A stretch of 64,000 nucleotides of DNA from Lytechinus variegatus. Its lineage: Eukaryota; Echinodermata; Echinoidea; Temnopleuroida; Toxopneustidae. The notes under the pieces are model-generated. The model did not search any database. It worked only from the letters and a program-made list of their open reading frames with translations, and had not been told where the DNA came from. The stretch spans positions 44,114,701 to 44,178,700 of the forward strand of contig NC_054746.1 of NCBI RefSeq assembly GCF_018143015.1, given 5' to 3'. Positions 39,018 to 51,721 of this stretch are shown here, piece by piece. The position numbers and the translations under genes are program-made. Position 1 is the first letter of the stretch, and each line of letters opens with the position of its first letter.

Positions 39018-39520
39018 CCGGGGGGGGGGGCACTCGACCAAAAAAGTGGTGGGGGTGTGCCGCGGGCGAGACAAAAAACGGGGGCCTTGGAGCGGGCTTA
39101 TTGTAAAAAGGAGGGTCCTCGGAACGGGCTTCGGAACGACAAATGTTTGTGAAAACGGGGGTCCTAGGAACGGATCGCCAGCGTGTGAGTGCGTATGCAT
39201 CCCTATGGATCGGTCATGTGTGCATGATGCAGCAAGCGCGGCCTCCGCCGGGGGAGCTCTCCGGCCGCTTTTCATCAAAATTGCGGCTCGTTCAATGCGA
39301 TCGGAGCGGCGTAACGAAAAATATGCGAAGCTTTGGAGCGGATTTCTCTCTTCATTTTTCTCGATAAGAAGAAAATGCTATGCCTTGGAGCGGCTTTCTT
39401 TGTTCTTTTTCTCAACAAGGCAAAAATGCTATGCCTTGGAACGGAATTTTGAGTGTGAAAATGGGGGTCCCCTCCGCGGCACATACCCACTATGCATTAT
39501 ATACTGAGTGCCCCCCCGGG
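39018..39520. mobile_element. MITE, ~503 bp, 8 bp target duplication
   Basis: The element starts with ccggggggg...gcactcgacc and ends with gagtgcccccccggg. Subterminal gtgtgccgcgg and ccgcggcacatac also pair. catcaacc flanks it exactly (39010-39017, 39521-39528). The interior repeats atgccttggagcgg and variants. It belongs to a different family from 38068-38622 but shares the CCGGGG ends. Confidence 0.82.
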
Positions 39521-40039
39521 CATCAACCACTCGCAAGAACAAACACTGCTTTGATTTTTTTTGGTGATAGTTTGTATCAAAGAATGAAATAAGTTACAAA
39601 AACACACCAGATCCAGTTCAAGACTGCCTATGTCGAAAATATTTATTTGAGAGATTACGAAATCTTGAAACATGAGGATGTGTGTGGATTCATGTATGTA
39701 TTTTTCTTATTTACTTTCTTAATTATCATCGTAAATATTTTTCCATCAATATTCTTGTTGTAATGTTCTATATAACTTTCACAAGCTGTGCTTCTCTGGG
39801 GTCCCAATCCTATCATATGTCATCATTTTTTTTTTCAATTTATGTAACATGTTTCGTATTTGATTGGTTTAAATTAAAACTTGAACTTGTACGCCAATTG
39901 TCCTATTGGCACGAAATTTTTTTAATTTGGTACTTTCCTTCCTGAGAACTTTAACCCCCCCCCAAAAAAAAAAAACCAAACAAACAAACAAGTGCACACC
40001 TAGTAAGAATGCATATATCATTCCCATTTATTTGAAAAG

Positions 40040-40085
40040 AGCACTAGAGCCGTGACCGGGGATCGAACCCCTGACTTTCAAATGT
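40040..40085 (-). repeat. tRNA-like SINE remnant
   Basis: The minus strand contains gggttcgatccccggtcac, a T-arm/B-box-like sequence, without a recognisable A box or body. Confidence 0.35.
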
Positions 40086-40139
40086 CTATTTACATGCTTA
40101 TAAATAATCAGAGAACTATTTTATTATTTTATTATGAAA

Positions 40140-40525
40140 ATAAATACGGTAGGCTTTTAGCGTTGTAAACACAACACTTAAATACATTTTTCAACCCTAA
40201 ATTTATATTTGTACCTACCTTTTGAAGTGTATTCTTACACCCTAAGTGGAAAAAGTGCAAAGATGCACTTTTATTTGCACCAATGAATGCTCGTGTGCTT
40301 CCTAAAAGGTGCAAATTTGAAACTTTTAAGGTTCATAATACTTGACATTCAAAAAGGTTCAAATTTGAACTCTTATGGTTCATTCTCTACAACCTATATA
40401 GGGTGATTAATATAGCTAATTGCACCCTTAAAGGTCCAAAAAAAGCAAAATTGCACTAATTAGCACCCTTTGAGCTGCTGCTATTGTACTAACCCTTGGC
40501 TTAAGGTTCAAATTTGAACCCCTAT
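40140..40525. repeat. Interspersed repeat with ggttcaaatttgaacc units
   Basis: The palindromic unit ttcaaatttgaa and related gcaccctt/aaggtgc units occur repeatedly. This looks like another short non-autonomous element; ends could not be fixed. Confidence 0.4.
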
Positions 40526-40573
40526 TTCTTACTGTGAAAAAAAACAAATGAAAGCTAATGAATAAGTAATTAA

Positions 40574-41164
40574 AGGACAAGTCCACCCCAGCAAAAAAGT
40601 TTATTTGAATAAAAAGAGAAATCCAACAAACATAACACTGAAAATTTCATGAAAATCGGATGTAACATAAGAAAGTTATGACATTTAAAGTTCCGCTTAA
40701 TTTCACAAAACAGTTATTATTCACATCCTTGTCGGTATACAAATGAGGAGACTGATGACATCACTCACTCACTATTTCTTTTGTATTTTATTATATGAAA
40801 CATGAAATATTTCATTTTTCTCCCTATTGAAACAACATTTAATTCCTCACTGAACATATAGAATTAGCATTGTATAATACTATATGGTTCAATCAAGTCG
40901 GTCTTTTTTGTCAAATCTGTAAAAAATGAAATATTGTATAATTCAAACAATAAAAAAATGTGAGTGAGGGCCATCATCGACTCTGTCTCATTTGCATGTC
41001 ACTGAGTTGTGCATATCAATGTTTTGTGACAAATAAGCGAAACTTTACAATGTCATAACTTTCTTATATTTTACATCCGATTTTGATTAAATTTTCAGTG
41101 TTATACTCGTTTGATTTTTTTTCTATTTATTCAAATCAACATATTTCTGGGGGAGGACTTACCT
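40574..41164. mobile_element. piggyBac-like MITE, second copy, TTAA target duplication
   Basis: The ends aggacaagtccaccccagca and ggggaggacttacct are inverted, with TTAA on both sides (40570-40573, 41165-41168). The sequence is clearly homologous to 14073-14671, including tcactcactatttcttttgt and aaaatcggatgtaa units. Confidence 0.82.
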
Positions 41165-41771
41165 TTAATTAAAAACATTACTATTCCCTCGTATCATCAT
41201 GTTATGTGTTCAAGAAGAATTATATATTTCATGGAATGTGTCAATGTGAATAGATTAAAAAAATCAAATTAAAAGGAAGAAAAGAGAAAGGAGAAGTGGA
41301 AAAAAAATTAGGAAAAGTAGTTAGGGAAAGTGTGAGGAGATCATAAGTAACAACCGTTGAAAATGTTCAACATTTTAAAACCTACAAAACCGTATTATAT
41401 GCAATAAAGAGAAGATTGACCTGACTGGAAGATATAGCGCAAGACTGTTAAGACACCCTTTTTTTACAAAAAAAGTGATCCATGTCAATGTTCGTTAACT
41501 TTGCCCTTGAAAGCATAACTGAACAAAAAATGTACGTTCTTTTTGCCCTTTTTTTGATTGAGATTTTAAATTAATTCAAACATCCACTTTATGTTCAAAC
41601 TGAGAAACATACTTTTTGGGGGAAATGGAACATTTCTCTTAAGGTACTGCATAAGAAACAAATAAATTGAAATTATATGTCAACGAATGCAGGACTTCGA
41701 GAGAGGCACCAGCCGACGAAGGCCGCTTCTTGCTTGCTCATCTCAACTACGTTCGAGAGTACCCGACTACA

Positions 41772-41781
41772 GCGCATGCGC
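41772..41781. promoter_or_regulatory. NRF-1-like palindrome upstream of RSPH9
   Basis: GCGCATGCGC lies about 190 bp before the RSPH9 start codon, within a short stretch richer in CG than its surroundings. It matches the core of the NRF-1 consensus, a common element in TATA-less housekeeping promoters. No clear RFX X-box was found. Confidence 0.5.
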
Positions 41782-41962
41782 AGAGCTCCATGACGACATC
41801 AAAACAATTGATTGAGCATTGAGCAACAGGACGAGACGACCGTCGATGTGTTCGCACCATAAAACGTTTGATTTCAGGTTTAAAAACTCTTTCTTTCATA
41901 CATCAGAGTTCATTTAAAGAATATATACCCCTTTGAGGATTTCTTGGAGACAAAATATCACG

Positions 41963-44900
41963 ATGGATTCGGAAGGGCTTCATTTAAACATCAGTTATGT
42001 TGGATCCTGTGGCACTGTGCTGAGCGCAGAACAGAGCGCTGCACTGCAGACATCGCTCGTTATCCTCCAAAATAACTACAAATTTAGCCGTGTCTTCTTT
42101 TGGGGGAAAATCATGGGCATAAAGGGTGACTACTTTATTGCCCAAGGATGTGGAAACGACGAAATGGTCGACAGAAAAACCCTTTACAGGTAAAAACTAC
42201 AAAATCTACTTTAACTTGTCATTAGTCCCATATGCTGTCATTTGTGTTAGCAAATGCACGGCCTCATCACACTCATTGAATGCACTCATTCAATGAACAA
42301 GGTTATAATATAACCTTGTTCTCGGTTATATCTCCATGTGTGACAAAATAAGGGTGGCATTGTTTGGCTTATTTTCTCTTTTTCTTTGGGGCAAATGCTT
42401 GATTTTTTACACTGACAGTTTCCATTAGACCTGTTATTTCATACTGCTTGGCTCTTATTTAAATTTAATTCTTTATATCATTTATTCTTAATTAAAAATA
42501 GAGATAAAAAAATGAAAATTTTCTTGCCATATTACTTTTCACCAATAGAGGGCGTACATAAAAATATGCCCAAAATTCAAGTTTTTGAGCACTCTGGTGA
42601 ATACAAAAAATATTCCCACATTACTAATGATAAATAAATTGCAACTGTATGGAAATTAGTAATTTTGGTCACAAAAGTGATATTTTAATGATTTTTTAAA
42701 GTGTGTGCTCTATACAGCATTGGCATACCATAGTCCTACCTGTAGATTCTCTACAGGCCAGATGGTAGCAGTGAACAAGTGATTCTATGATGAACAAGGT
42801 TTATAGCCTTATCATATGGTCTATCGAAGTCATTTATTATATAGGCCTAACAAGCATAGTCAGTAGAGGCGCACGGCCAATATTGGAGACTGTCTCCAAT
42901 GTGGGAGATTATCTCCAATATCAGAGACTTTTATAAAGAATTTGGGTATCCAATTTTAGAGACAGTCTCCAGTTTTGGAGACTAATTTCCTTTGTTTACA
43001 TTTGCGGCAAAAGGATTACCTTGGCGGCAAATAAAAATGTGATAAGCAGATTCCTCATGAAAATTTACACCTTTTCACCGTCTACTTTAAAAATTCACCG
43101 TCTACTTTTGTTTTGATAAGGATTTTTGTTGTCATCCACACACAAAACAAATGGGCTTCTGACCTCAGCGAGACAAACTTTTGGGTGAAAAAATTGTGCT
43201 TTTGTTGGTGTTGTTTCTTTTGTCCTTTTGCAAAGCAAGTCTCCAATGTGGGAGATTGTCTCCCCTATTGGAGAGAGTCTCCCATATTGGCCGTGCGCCT
43301 CTACTGAACAAGGTTATATCATATATCATACATGTAGTAAAGTTAGAGTCACTCATTCTATGAACAAGGTTATATACCCAGTTGTGAGTCCGGACAGGTT
43401 GTGTTTCCGGACGATCAATTTTAGAATGTCAATTGGAAAAATTTACAAGCGAAGTTTCATCAGTTTTTAGTACAAAAATGTTAGGAAATATTATAAAGAA
43501 TAAAATAGAAGATGATTGTGTAATCCAAAGACAAAAAAGAAGGCTTCAAAAATATAAACCCTCCATCCTATCATATTCTAACCCAGGGAACTCCTGCCCG
43601 CGTAGCGGGCGGGAGCCCAGGACCTTACGTGTTGACCATACCTGACTAGCGTGAAGTATGGTCAAAATAATTCTCTGAATAAATAGTTAAAACAGAAATC
43701 AAGCACTTACCACGATTATATGGATGAAGGTCTAACGAGTGGCAGTTTCCCGACATCTGGGCACAAACTGGAACCTCAAAAAAACGAAAAGTTCTCTCCT
43801 TCTACCCCAGTCTCGACCGGCCATTTTTGTTATGAATCGTAAGAAAATGGCCGATGGAGACTGGGGTAGGAGAGAACTTTTCGTTTTTTGAGGTTCCAGT
43901 CTGTGCCCAGATGTCAGGAAACTGCCACTTGTTAGACCTTCATCCATATAATCGTGGTAAGTGCATAATTTCTATTTTCACAATTCATTTGGAGAAATAT
44001 TTAGACCATAAATCACGCTAGTCCCATGAGTATGGTCAAATACACGGTAAGCCCCTGGGTTAATCATATTCATAACCACCATCCAATGAACAAGGTTATG
44101 ATATAACCTTGTTCTCAGTTATATCTCCATGTGTGGCAAAATAAGGGTGGCAATGTTTGGCTTATTTTCTCTTTTTCTTTGGGGCAAATGCTTGATTTCT
44201 TTACAATGGCAGTTTCCATTACACCTATTATTCATACAACTTGGCTCTTATTTGAATTTGATTCTTTAAATCATTTTTTCTTAATTAAAAATAGAGATAA
44301 AAAAATGAAAATTCTCTTGCCATATTACTTTCCACCAATAGAGGGCGTACACAAAAATATGTCCAAAATTCAAGTTTTTGAGCATTCTGGTGAATACAAA
44401 AATTATTCCCAAGTTACTCATGAAAAATAAATTGCAACTGTATGGAAATTAGAAATTTTGGTCACAAAAGTGATATTTCAATTGATTTTTTAAAGTGTGT
44501 GCTATATACAGCATTGGCATACCATAGTCCTACCTGTAGATTCTCCACAGGCAGGATGGTAGCAGTGAACAAGTGTTCATAACCTTGTTCATTGAATGAG
44601 TGACTCTAACTTTACTACACCGTACCTTTAGAAGGATAGCATACTAACCTTGTACTTGTAGTCGTAGCAAGGAAGCTCCTGGAGAGTAAAAATCATTCTA
44701 CTACGGTCTATGTAGGCTTTCTGATTCTCTCAACATGTACCGATGAATTGGGCAACAAATAATGCTCCAAAACAATACTTGTTTCAGGGTTCGATTCCTA
44801 ACTTATGTAAATGGGCTAAAAAAAGTAAGCTTTGGCACTAAAGTAGAGGAGCGTTTACTTACAGTCTGTTAATGTCGCCATCTTGCCGTCTTTGTTATAG

Positions 44901-47900
44901 CTTAGCTGCAAAGACATGTTATAGTCTATAGACACTCATTCAATGAACAAGGCAACCACTCCACACAAAAAATCAGAAAAATGAGAGGTTTCTTTCCAGA
45001 AGGGCTATTCCACGGTTACTCACGTTACATTTAGAGACACCTTGACTCATACTTGGAGCTGTAACTCCATTATTATTGATAGTAACGAAACATCTCCTTA
45101 TCACAACAAAGTACACAGTCTGACTATCCTTTGTATAAAGTAGAGGAGCGTTTACTTACAGTCTGTTAATGTCGCCATCTTGCCGTCTTTGTTATAGCTT
45201 AGCTGCAAAGACATGTTATAGTCTATAGACACTCATTCAATGAACAAGGCAACCACTCCACACAAAAAATCAGAAAAATGAGAGGTTTCTTTCCAGAAGG
45301 GCTATTCCACGGTTACTCACGTTACATTTAGAGACACCTTGACTCATACTTGGAGCTGTAACTCCATTATTATTGATAGTAACGAAACATCTCCTTATCA
45401 CAACAAAGTACACAGTCTGACTATCCTTTGTATAAAAACAAAACTTGGGAAATTTTCTTATGCTCCTGGCAAATCTTTGGAATGTGTCGGTTACATTACA
45501 TGATTTCGACATGCATAAAATGAAAAGTCGACATAAGTGAAAAATCTCCTCATACAAGGCTTTTATGAAAGTTGATTATATCCATTTTAAAGAAGTATAT
45601 TAGGGAGACAAACTTTGTACATAATTAAAAAAATAAAGAACGCACGGTTTTTACTTGGGGTGCAGATAATATGGTTACCCACGTTACGGTTATTCACATT
45701 ACATTTTGTCCATGTATGCTTAACAACACAAATGTCATTAAAAATTCAATAATGTGTGTAAAATTCATTGTTAGGAACATCAAAAAGAGATTTTATACCA
45801 AAAATTGGAACAATTGGAGCTTTATTAGGGAGTAAGAGGGAAAAGTATGATTTCACTTTCTAATTATGCATAAATTAGCATAATCTCTTAATACCAATTT
45901 GCATGAAATTATTGTATAGTATTGTAGATTATGTCCAAGACAACCTGCATGCAAATTTTCGGCGTGATCGTGCGGCCAATGGCCGAGATCTCAAGGGGGG
46001 CCTGGGAGGCCCCAACCACCCCCCCCCCCCGGCCATATTAACTCCCAACATACCCCAGCCTAGATAGGGTTACAAGTAAGGGCATTCAATGTGTTCGAAC
46101 ACTTTTTAAAGTTTGGTTAATCGAAACCAAGTCTTACTCATGCACTCTCGCATTGTGAATACTTCTACTTATATTCAATTTTTTGTGTGATTGTATGACC
46201 ACTGATATTTTGATGAACAAGAGTCACATCAGAGAGGTGTACCCTCATTTTGCTTTTAATTAATCAAAAATAACTTCACAACTCACCATGAGACTTAAAA
46301 CTTTACATCCCACAGAAAATGTTACCTAACTGCATGATTTTTACTGGTTACTCACATTACATGATGGTTACGTTACAGTTTTTCTTCATCATTTTTATAA
46401 AAAATTGTACTTTTTAATGATTTTGATAGTCATCACTGTGTCAAAGATTGTTTGAAGGAAGAGAATTTAAAATCCCACCAATTAGCTGTGAAGAAATTTT
46501 CTCTCAGAAAAAAAGTCATTTTTTTCTGTTACTCACGTTACATCACCTGAGCAGGTTGCAATATTCATTTTTGAATACATGTAAGTACTACAAATTTACT
46601 TGAAAAGCTGTTGCGTATTTTAAGTAATTTGACTTTTCTAAACTATATAAACATATAAAGTGGTATGTTGTTGCAATAACAAAATGGTAATAAGGTATAT
46701 TTCATTTTTCACTATTTCTCTTGTACAGTATTTTGGTACAGAATGGAAGACACAACTTTTGAACATTTTTTTATAAAGTATACATATGAAAATGAACTTT
46801 TTATTTCTTGTTCCTAAGACTATCATGCATGAAGGACTTAAAGTATTAAAAAATTCAAGAAAATATTGAATTTGAATTTTTAAGCTCATGTCCACCAACC
46901 TGTGGAATTGCCCAGAGCGGTCTCGTGAATAAACATTGCAAATACAATAGGCTTGACCCTGGTACAGGTTCGTAATGACGTAGCTTCGATGAGCGATGTT
47001 ACAAAGTGCCGTATTGGTGAACGATTTATAGATTAGAAATTTTATTCAATGAATAATGAACTTAAATCTTGATCGTGAATTTATTAAATAATTATTTACC
47101 ATCAAAATGAAAAAGAAATAGATACGGTATGTCAGAAAAAATGCACATGTAAAATATTGGGCAGATTATTCTACATTGAGCTGAGGTCTCAAACTCAAAA
47201 CCTCTCTGACTATGACTATGTGAGCTGATCTACATTAACATGCTACCATCTCAATCTGATAACAATTATCACCCCAACTTTCAATAAAATTGTATGAATT
47301 TGAACAAATGTATTTAAAACTTTATTTTGATATCAAATATTCATAACTTTACACCACAAAATAAAAAGTAAGGACATTATTGTGTCACATATTCTAGAGT
47401 CACAGCAGTGAGAAGACTTCTGTCTAGGTTTTGTAGAGCGACTCAAAGTACACCTGTATACATGACATTTCATGTCAGATCTTGGAGTGAGAAATAATAG
47501 ATTAAAGGATACATGCTTCGCAGAAAATCATTTTGTAAGGTTGGTGACCACTGTGAAGAAGACTCAAGATCATATGTTAATATTCCCATTTATTGTTTGT
47601 ATTTTCCAACAGTCTTGACTGTGTTACATGGGGCCTTCTACCACAAGCTACTCAAGCAATTCGGGACCAGTGTTCAGTGGTAAAAGGCCGCTTCATTGGA
47701 GATCCATCACACGAGTATGAACACATAGAGATCCAGAAGTTAGGAGAAGGAGAAGATGCTACAGAGGAAGAAAATACGGTAAGAGAACACAAACCATACT
47801 AGTGTGCTATTTCATAAAGCTGTCCATAAAGTTTAATGAGTTTTAAGAATGACCAGAATATTACAAGCTGGATATAATACCCAAAGTAGAATCAAAATAT

Positions 47901-50217
47901 GGTATACTATTATAATTGTTGTAAAGCAAACTGTACATGTACTGTTCTTGTATATAATTTTTTTTGGGGGGGGGAGGGAGCTGCCAATATATTTTTGATT
48001 ACCCGTATTAGCAATGCATCTTGGTATAATTTTAAACAAATGTGAGTTTGGGTGATTTCAAAACTATATGTATTTTTTTTCTTGTAAAGATAATGATCAA
48101 GGAAGAAGATCGTCTTGCAGCAGTGATCGCAAAGATTGATGAGGAGGTAGCCATCGTTCCAAGAGGAGCCTACGCAAGGAACCCTAATAACCTTGTTTGT
48201 AAAAATCGAAGCTTTGAAGGTGGGTAGTATGTATTTAACTGAAATTTGTCTTTGAATAAAGAAAACAAGTTGATGATATCATAACTGAAGCTGGTGGAAA
48301 AGTAATCTTTTTTTAACACCTCTGAAATTTTGGATTATGATACACTCCCTATTGAGTTTATTTTGATAAAGTTTGTTTTACCAAGGTAGCTCAAATCTCA
48401 TGCATTTATTTGTTTGAATGATGAAAACATGAATTTGAACAGTCAATCACCTGTCTACATGTAGTCTTTCTTGGTTTTAATGTTTCCCTTATTGCTCAAC
48501 AGGGGATACATGTATGCATGGTGAAATCACTTTTACCATAGACTTTGTTTGAGATTTTCATTACAACATGTAGAATTTTAATTCGCAGGGAAAGTTCAAA
48601 AAAGGTTTGGACTTGAACTCATTAAAAAGTTGGAAGGTCAATGAAAGTTCAGTCTGAAAGCAAACTTATCACAGTGACCTTTATGTATTTGGGCATAATG
48701 TCAAATTATGACTGCAGCATGTCAGTAGTACCACACTTTGTATTTATATCAATGATATTTGTTCAACAAGGGTATTAAGAACAATAGAGAGCATGCTTAC
48801 ATAGTTTCCACCGTTTTTCTTGAGTATTGAGATTACCTGTATTTTGTTTTATTTTGTGTATAATTGTCAGGACTCTCTGTCACTGAGGCGGGGAAGCTTC
48901 ACAACTACTTCCACTTCCGAGAGGCAGTCCGATTGAATGAGAAGACTCTATTAGAGAAAGCTGACCTTGATAAATCAATAGACTTTCTAGATGCTATCCA
49001 TGAAGACATTCCAAGAGGTAAGTTGTTTTACTTTTCATTTTGCGGGAATAGACTTCAGTATGTTGTTCATCCTGACATTAAAATCGTATTGGTTAGATGT
49101 TATAGCTGGTGTTTAATTAAATTCATTACTTTATATACTCTTGAATATTCAATTAGGTTTCCACAAATATTGCACTTGTACAGAAATCAATGTTGTGCTT
49201 GTATTCGTACAACCACTTAATCCAATAATGATATAGAATATGGTGTGAGCATTAACAACATTTTATTTTTTTTTGTGTGTGTTATGTTAGCAAGCAACAT
49301 TCTATATGTTAATTATTAAATGATTGATTTTGATAGAACTTTTGAATCAAGATCATTTGCCTGTTCTTTATTCTAATGCTCACAAGTATTGGTTATAAGT
49401 CATCAAAATATGTTGCCTACTGTGCTTAGATTAGATAGTTTTCGTATTTTATATGTTACTAGTACTAATAGTGATACAGGCCTAAAATATGTAATGTGCA
49501 GTGTAATCTGTGAGTCCATATCCATTCAGGTGATTAGTAGGGCAATCATTCAAAACCTTTGCTAATTCTTTGTGCCCTGTCTTTTGCTAGACTATTTGTT
49601 GTTTGGAAAGTGTGTCTGTTCTTTCTTTTTAATTCAGTATTATTCCAACATATTTTCTTTTCTCTTTGTTTTTCATGGTACATGTATGTGGTATTTGACC
49701 ATAGTAACGTAAATTAGCCCCCCCCAAAAAAAAAAAAATCCCCCAAGATCAAACATGCTTAATAGGGCATATTTTCATGTTTGTTAAGAAGTTTCTTTTA
49801 ATCCAATGATTTGGGAATTTATTTCACTCAACATGGTAGTTACATGTAAACTGCCAAGTGAGAAAGGAAATAGGGTGATAAATTACTGGCAGGTCACTTG
49901 AATTGAAAAGGAATACGATTCATAATGGAATCTGACATTGTGGTCTTTATATACGTGTTGGTACATGTAGTTGCAAAAGCTGCTTAAACTGCATAACACT
50001 TAAGTTTGTGGAATAGCTTATATTAGAAATGTTTTTCATTATTACCTTTCTAGGCGGTTCCTGGTCATTGGACTTTGCACGTGGGAGTGGACTGGTGATC
50101 ATACGCAGTCTTCTTTGGCCTGGGTTGAGTTTCTATCATGTGCCAAGCTCAACAAAGTTTGGTTATATCTACAGTGGTACAGGAGAACAGAACAAAGATC
50201 TTCCTTTCATGCTTTGA
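41963..50217 (+). CDS. RSPH9: Radial spoke head protein 9 homologue (RSPH9), 5 exons, 277 aa
   Basis: Component of the radial spoke head in 9+2 axonemes, needed for planar beating of motile cilia and sperm tails; human loss causes primary ciliary dyskinesia. Exons: 41963-42189, 47613-47778, 48090-48219, 48871-49017, 50054-50217. All have AG/GT borders and joining phases (834 nt). The start is the ATG giving MDSEGLHLNISYVGS, aligned with human MDADSLLLSLELAS; an ATG 30 bp upstream in frame is disfavoured. Strong family matches: RVFFWGKIMG, DYFIAQG, KTLY, VVKGRFIGDPSHEYEH, VAIVPRGA, HNYFHFREAV, LLEKADLD, IPRGGSWSLDF, LLWPGLSFYH, and the C-terminus KDLPFML. Length equals the usual 276. The protein is complete and looks functional. 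The first intron (5.4 kb) holds several duplications and palindromic elements. Confidence 0.97.
42866..43307. mobile_element. MITE, ~440 bp
   Basis: The left end cagtagaggcgcacggccaa and the right end ttggccgtgcgcctctactg are exact inverted repeats. Next to them are tggagactgtctccaatgtg-type units that themselves pair. No coding frame. Confidence 0.78.
43577..44060. mobile_element. Palindromic element, ~480 bp, near-perfect inner inverted repeat
   Basis: Outer ends read aacccaggg and its complement. The inner arms (about 43704-43820 and 43850-43965) are inverted copies of over 100 bp: acgattatatggatgaaggt, gaacctcaaaaaaacgaaaa and accccagtctc recur as complements. The short spacer includes ttgttatgaatcg. 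A large hairpin or cruciform is possible. Confidence 0.8.
44840..45437 (+). repeat. Tandem duplication, ~297 bp unit, two copies
   Basis: The unit from aaagtagaggagcgtttact to gactatcctttgtataa occurs twice head to tail with essentially no differences, so it is recent (or an assembly duplication). It lies in RSPH9 intron 1 and contains the cattcaatgaacaagg motif also seen at the edges of the 500 bp repeats. Confidence 0.88.
45438..47612. other. Remainder of RSPH9 intron 1, nothing recognised
   Basis: AT-rich sequence with repeated gttactcacgttac-type words near 45660-45700, 46350-46380 and 46530-46545 and a poly(C) run near 46020. No exon or known repeat was recognised. Confidence 0.5.
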
Positions 50218-50849
50218 GTCAGATTCTTGTCTTGAGTTGACTCTTTACAAATCAGTAAGGAAGCCCCAAAACCAAGCAACTTTTCTGCATGTTTTGAATT
50301 CAACCCTTTACCGCAGGAGAGCTCTTAATGATACATGTTAAGCAATTTTATTTCATGTACATGTATTTTACAGAGTTTTTATCTTAACAAATAACTTATA
50401 TTCATGATGTCAGAGGGAGGATAGAAATGACTTTAGAAATTTGGAGTTGAAGAGTTATGGAGATCCATGAAAAATTACTTCCCTGATGCAGCTAACAAAG
50501 CATGTATATTTACCACATGTATACAAATTTATGCTGTGGTCATTCATTTCTAAACTTTTCATTGTACTTTGGAAAGGGTCAAAAGATTTTACTGTACCAC
50601 ACTTTATTTGTGTGTATTAAAACAGCATTTTGTTTGTCCAATTTCAAGTCAAAGAATAATTGTATTTTGGTTTATAGGGGAATTTCAGCCAAGGTGTTAT
50701 GTCATCTAGAAAAAAAATTTGATTGGTCATGTTAAGGCCTTTTGTGTCAGATTTTTAACAAACTCTTTAATTGAAAATATGACATCTTGACAATTTTGTC
50801 TGTAATATATTACAGCCATTTCATCCTTCATTTATTATGTAAATATGTA

Positions 50850-50855
50850 AATAAA
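50850..50855 (+). terminator. Candidate poly(A) signal of RSPH9
   Basis: AATAAA lies 633 bp after the RSPH9 stop, the first clean match I noted in the 3' flank. Confidence 0.4.
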
Positions 50856-51104
50856 CTTGATGAGAGGTACATTTTATTATCAGTGTGAGATGTTGGTCAT
50901 TCTTCTCAGCATATTATTTATTGCCTGGATAATAAATAATATCCATGTCCCATGTGAAGCACATAGCAATGTTTTATGGTATGTGCTATACAATAACTGA
51001 GTATTATTATTATGATTGTTATTGTGTCTTCTACCATTTTCATCAAAATGTCATGTCAGCGTTCGTTTTGAAATTAAATATTTGATGTCTCTAAAAAATA
51101 TATA

Positions 51105-51721
51105 CGGTTGAGGCCAAGAATTTACACCCATGGAATTCAGAGAAATTTGTTCACTTGCCTTCAGAAATATAAATATTACCATGGCGAATTTGGTATCACA
51201 TGAAAGAGCTTATTAGGTTCTTTCATATGATTGGGATGCCGTTGGGATTAAAGTATATTTCAGGTGGAATTATCTTTGAAGAAAAAAGTATTATTCATAC
51301 CAAATATATTCTATTTTTTGTTATATTTTCACACTTTGTTTATTGAAATATGTAAATGTCAAATCTGATTTATACATTACATTTTCCATCATGACATGTC
51401 ACCACTGATCAAAAAAGAGTAATCTGAAATGTTTGTGTTGAGAAGTAAATAGCACAAATATGAAATGTTTTTGTCAATTTTTTATTTTTAAATATTTCTA
51501 AAATATGAAGATTTTTTTGGGGAAAATGACACCTAAATATTTTTCAGCTTCTGATGACAAAGCAATATGATGAAGGGGCATGACATACTCATTTGTTTGA
51601 CATCAAATTTGTCATAGCACTAATAATTTTTAAGATGGAGTCAATTTTATTATGTTTGGCAAGTGTTCACTTTTCTTTGAATTTCCTGGTGTACATGGAT
51701 GTAAACTTCTGGCCTCAACTG
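51105..51721. mobile_element. Tc1/mariner-type MITE, TA target duplication
   Basis: The left end cggttgaggccaagaattta and the right end aaacttctggcctcaactg are inverted, and TA flanks both (51103-51104, 51722-51723). The ends match the well-known cagttgaggcc...tttaca termini of Tc1-like elements. No transposase frame in 617 bp. Confidence 0.8.

Larger units (their letters stand above)
37730..39660 (+). mobile_element. LINE (non-LTR retrotransposon) 3' fragment with two nested MITEs
   Basis: The left part codes the end of a reverse transcriptase. It is cut at 38067 by one MITE, resumes at 38631, and is cut again at 39017 by a second, different MITE before resuming at 39529. The 3' part retains short stretches in several frames, so the element is dead. 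Duplicated target bases at both insertions show that the LINE was there first. Confidence 0.75.
42285..44580. repeat. Two copies of a ~500 bp segment in RSPH9 intron 1
   Basis: About 42285-42790 is repeated at about 44085-44580. Each starts near the palindrome gaacaaggttataatataac and runs through ccaatagagggcgtac to gatggtagcagtgaacaagt. The copies differ by scattered bases and small indels. The two MITE-like elements 42866-43307 and 43577-44060 lie between them. Confidence 0.85.

Noticed and set aside
39046..39507. 153-residue plus-strand open frame
   Set aside because: It lies wholly inside a MITE with clear ends and target duplications and is composed of its internal repeats.
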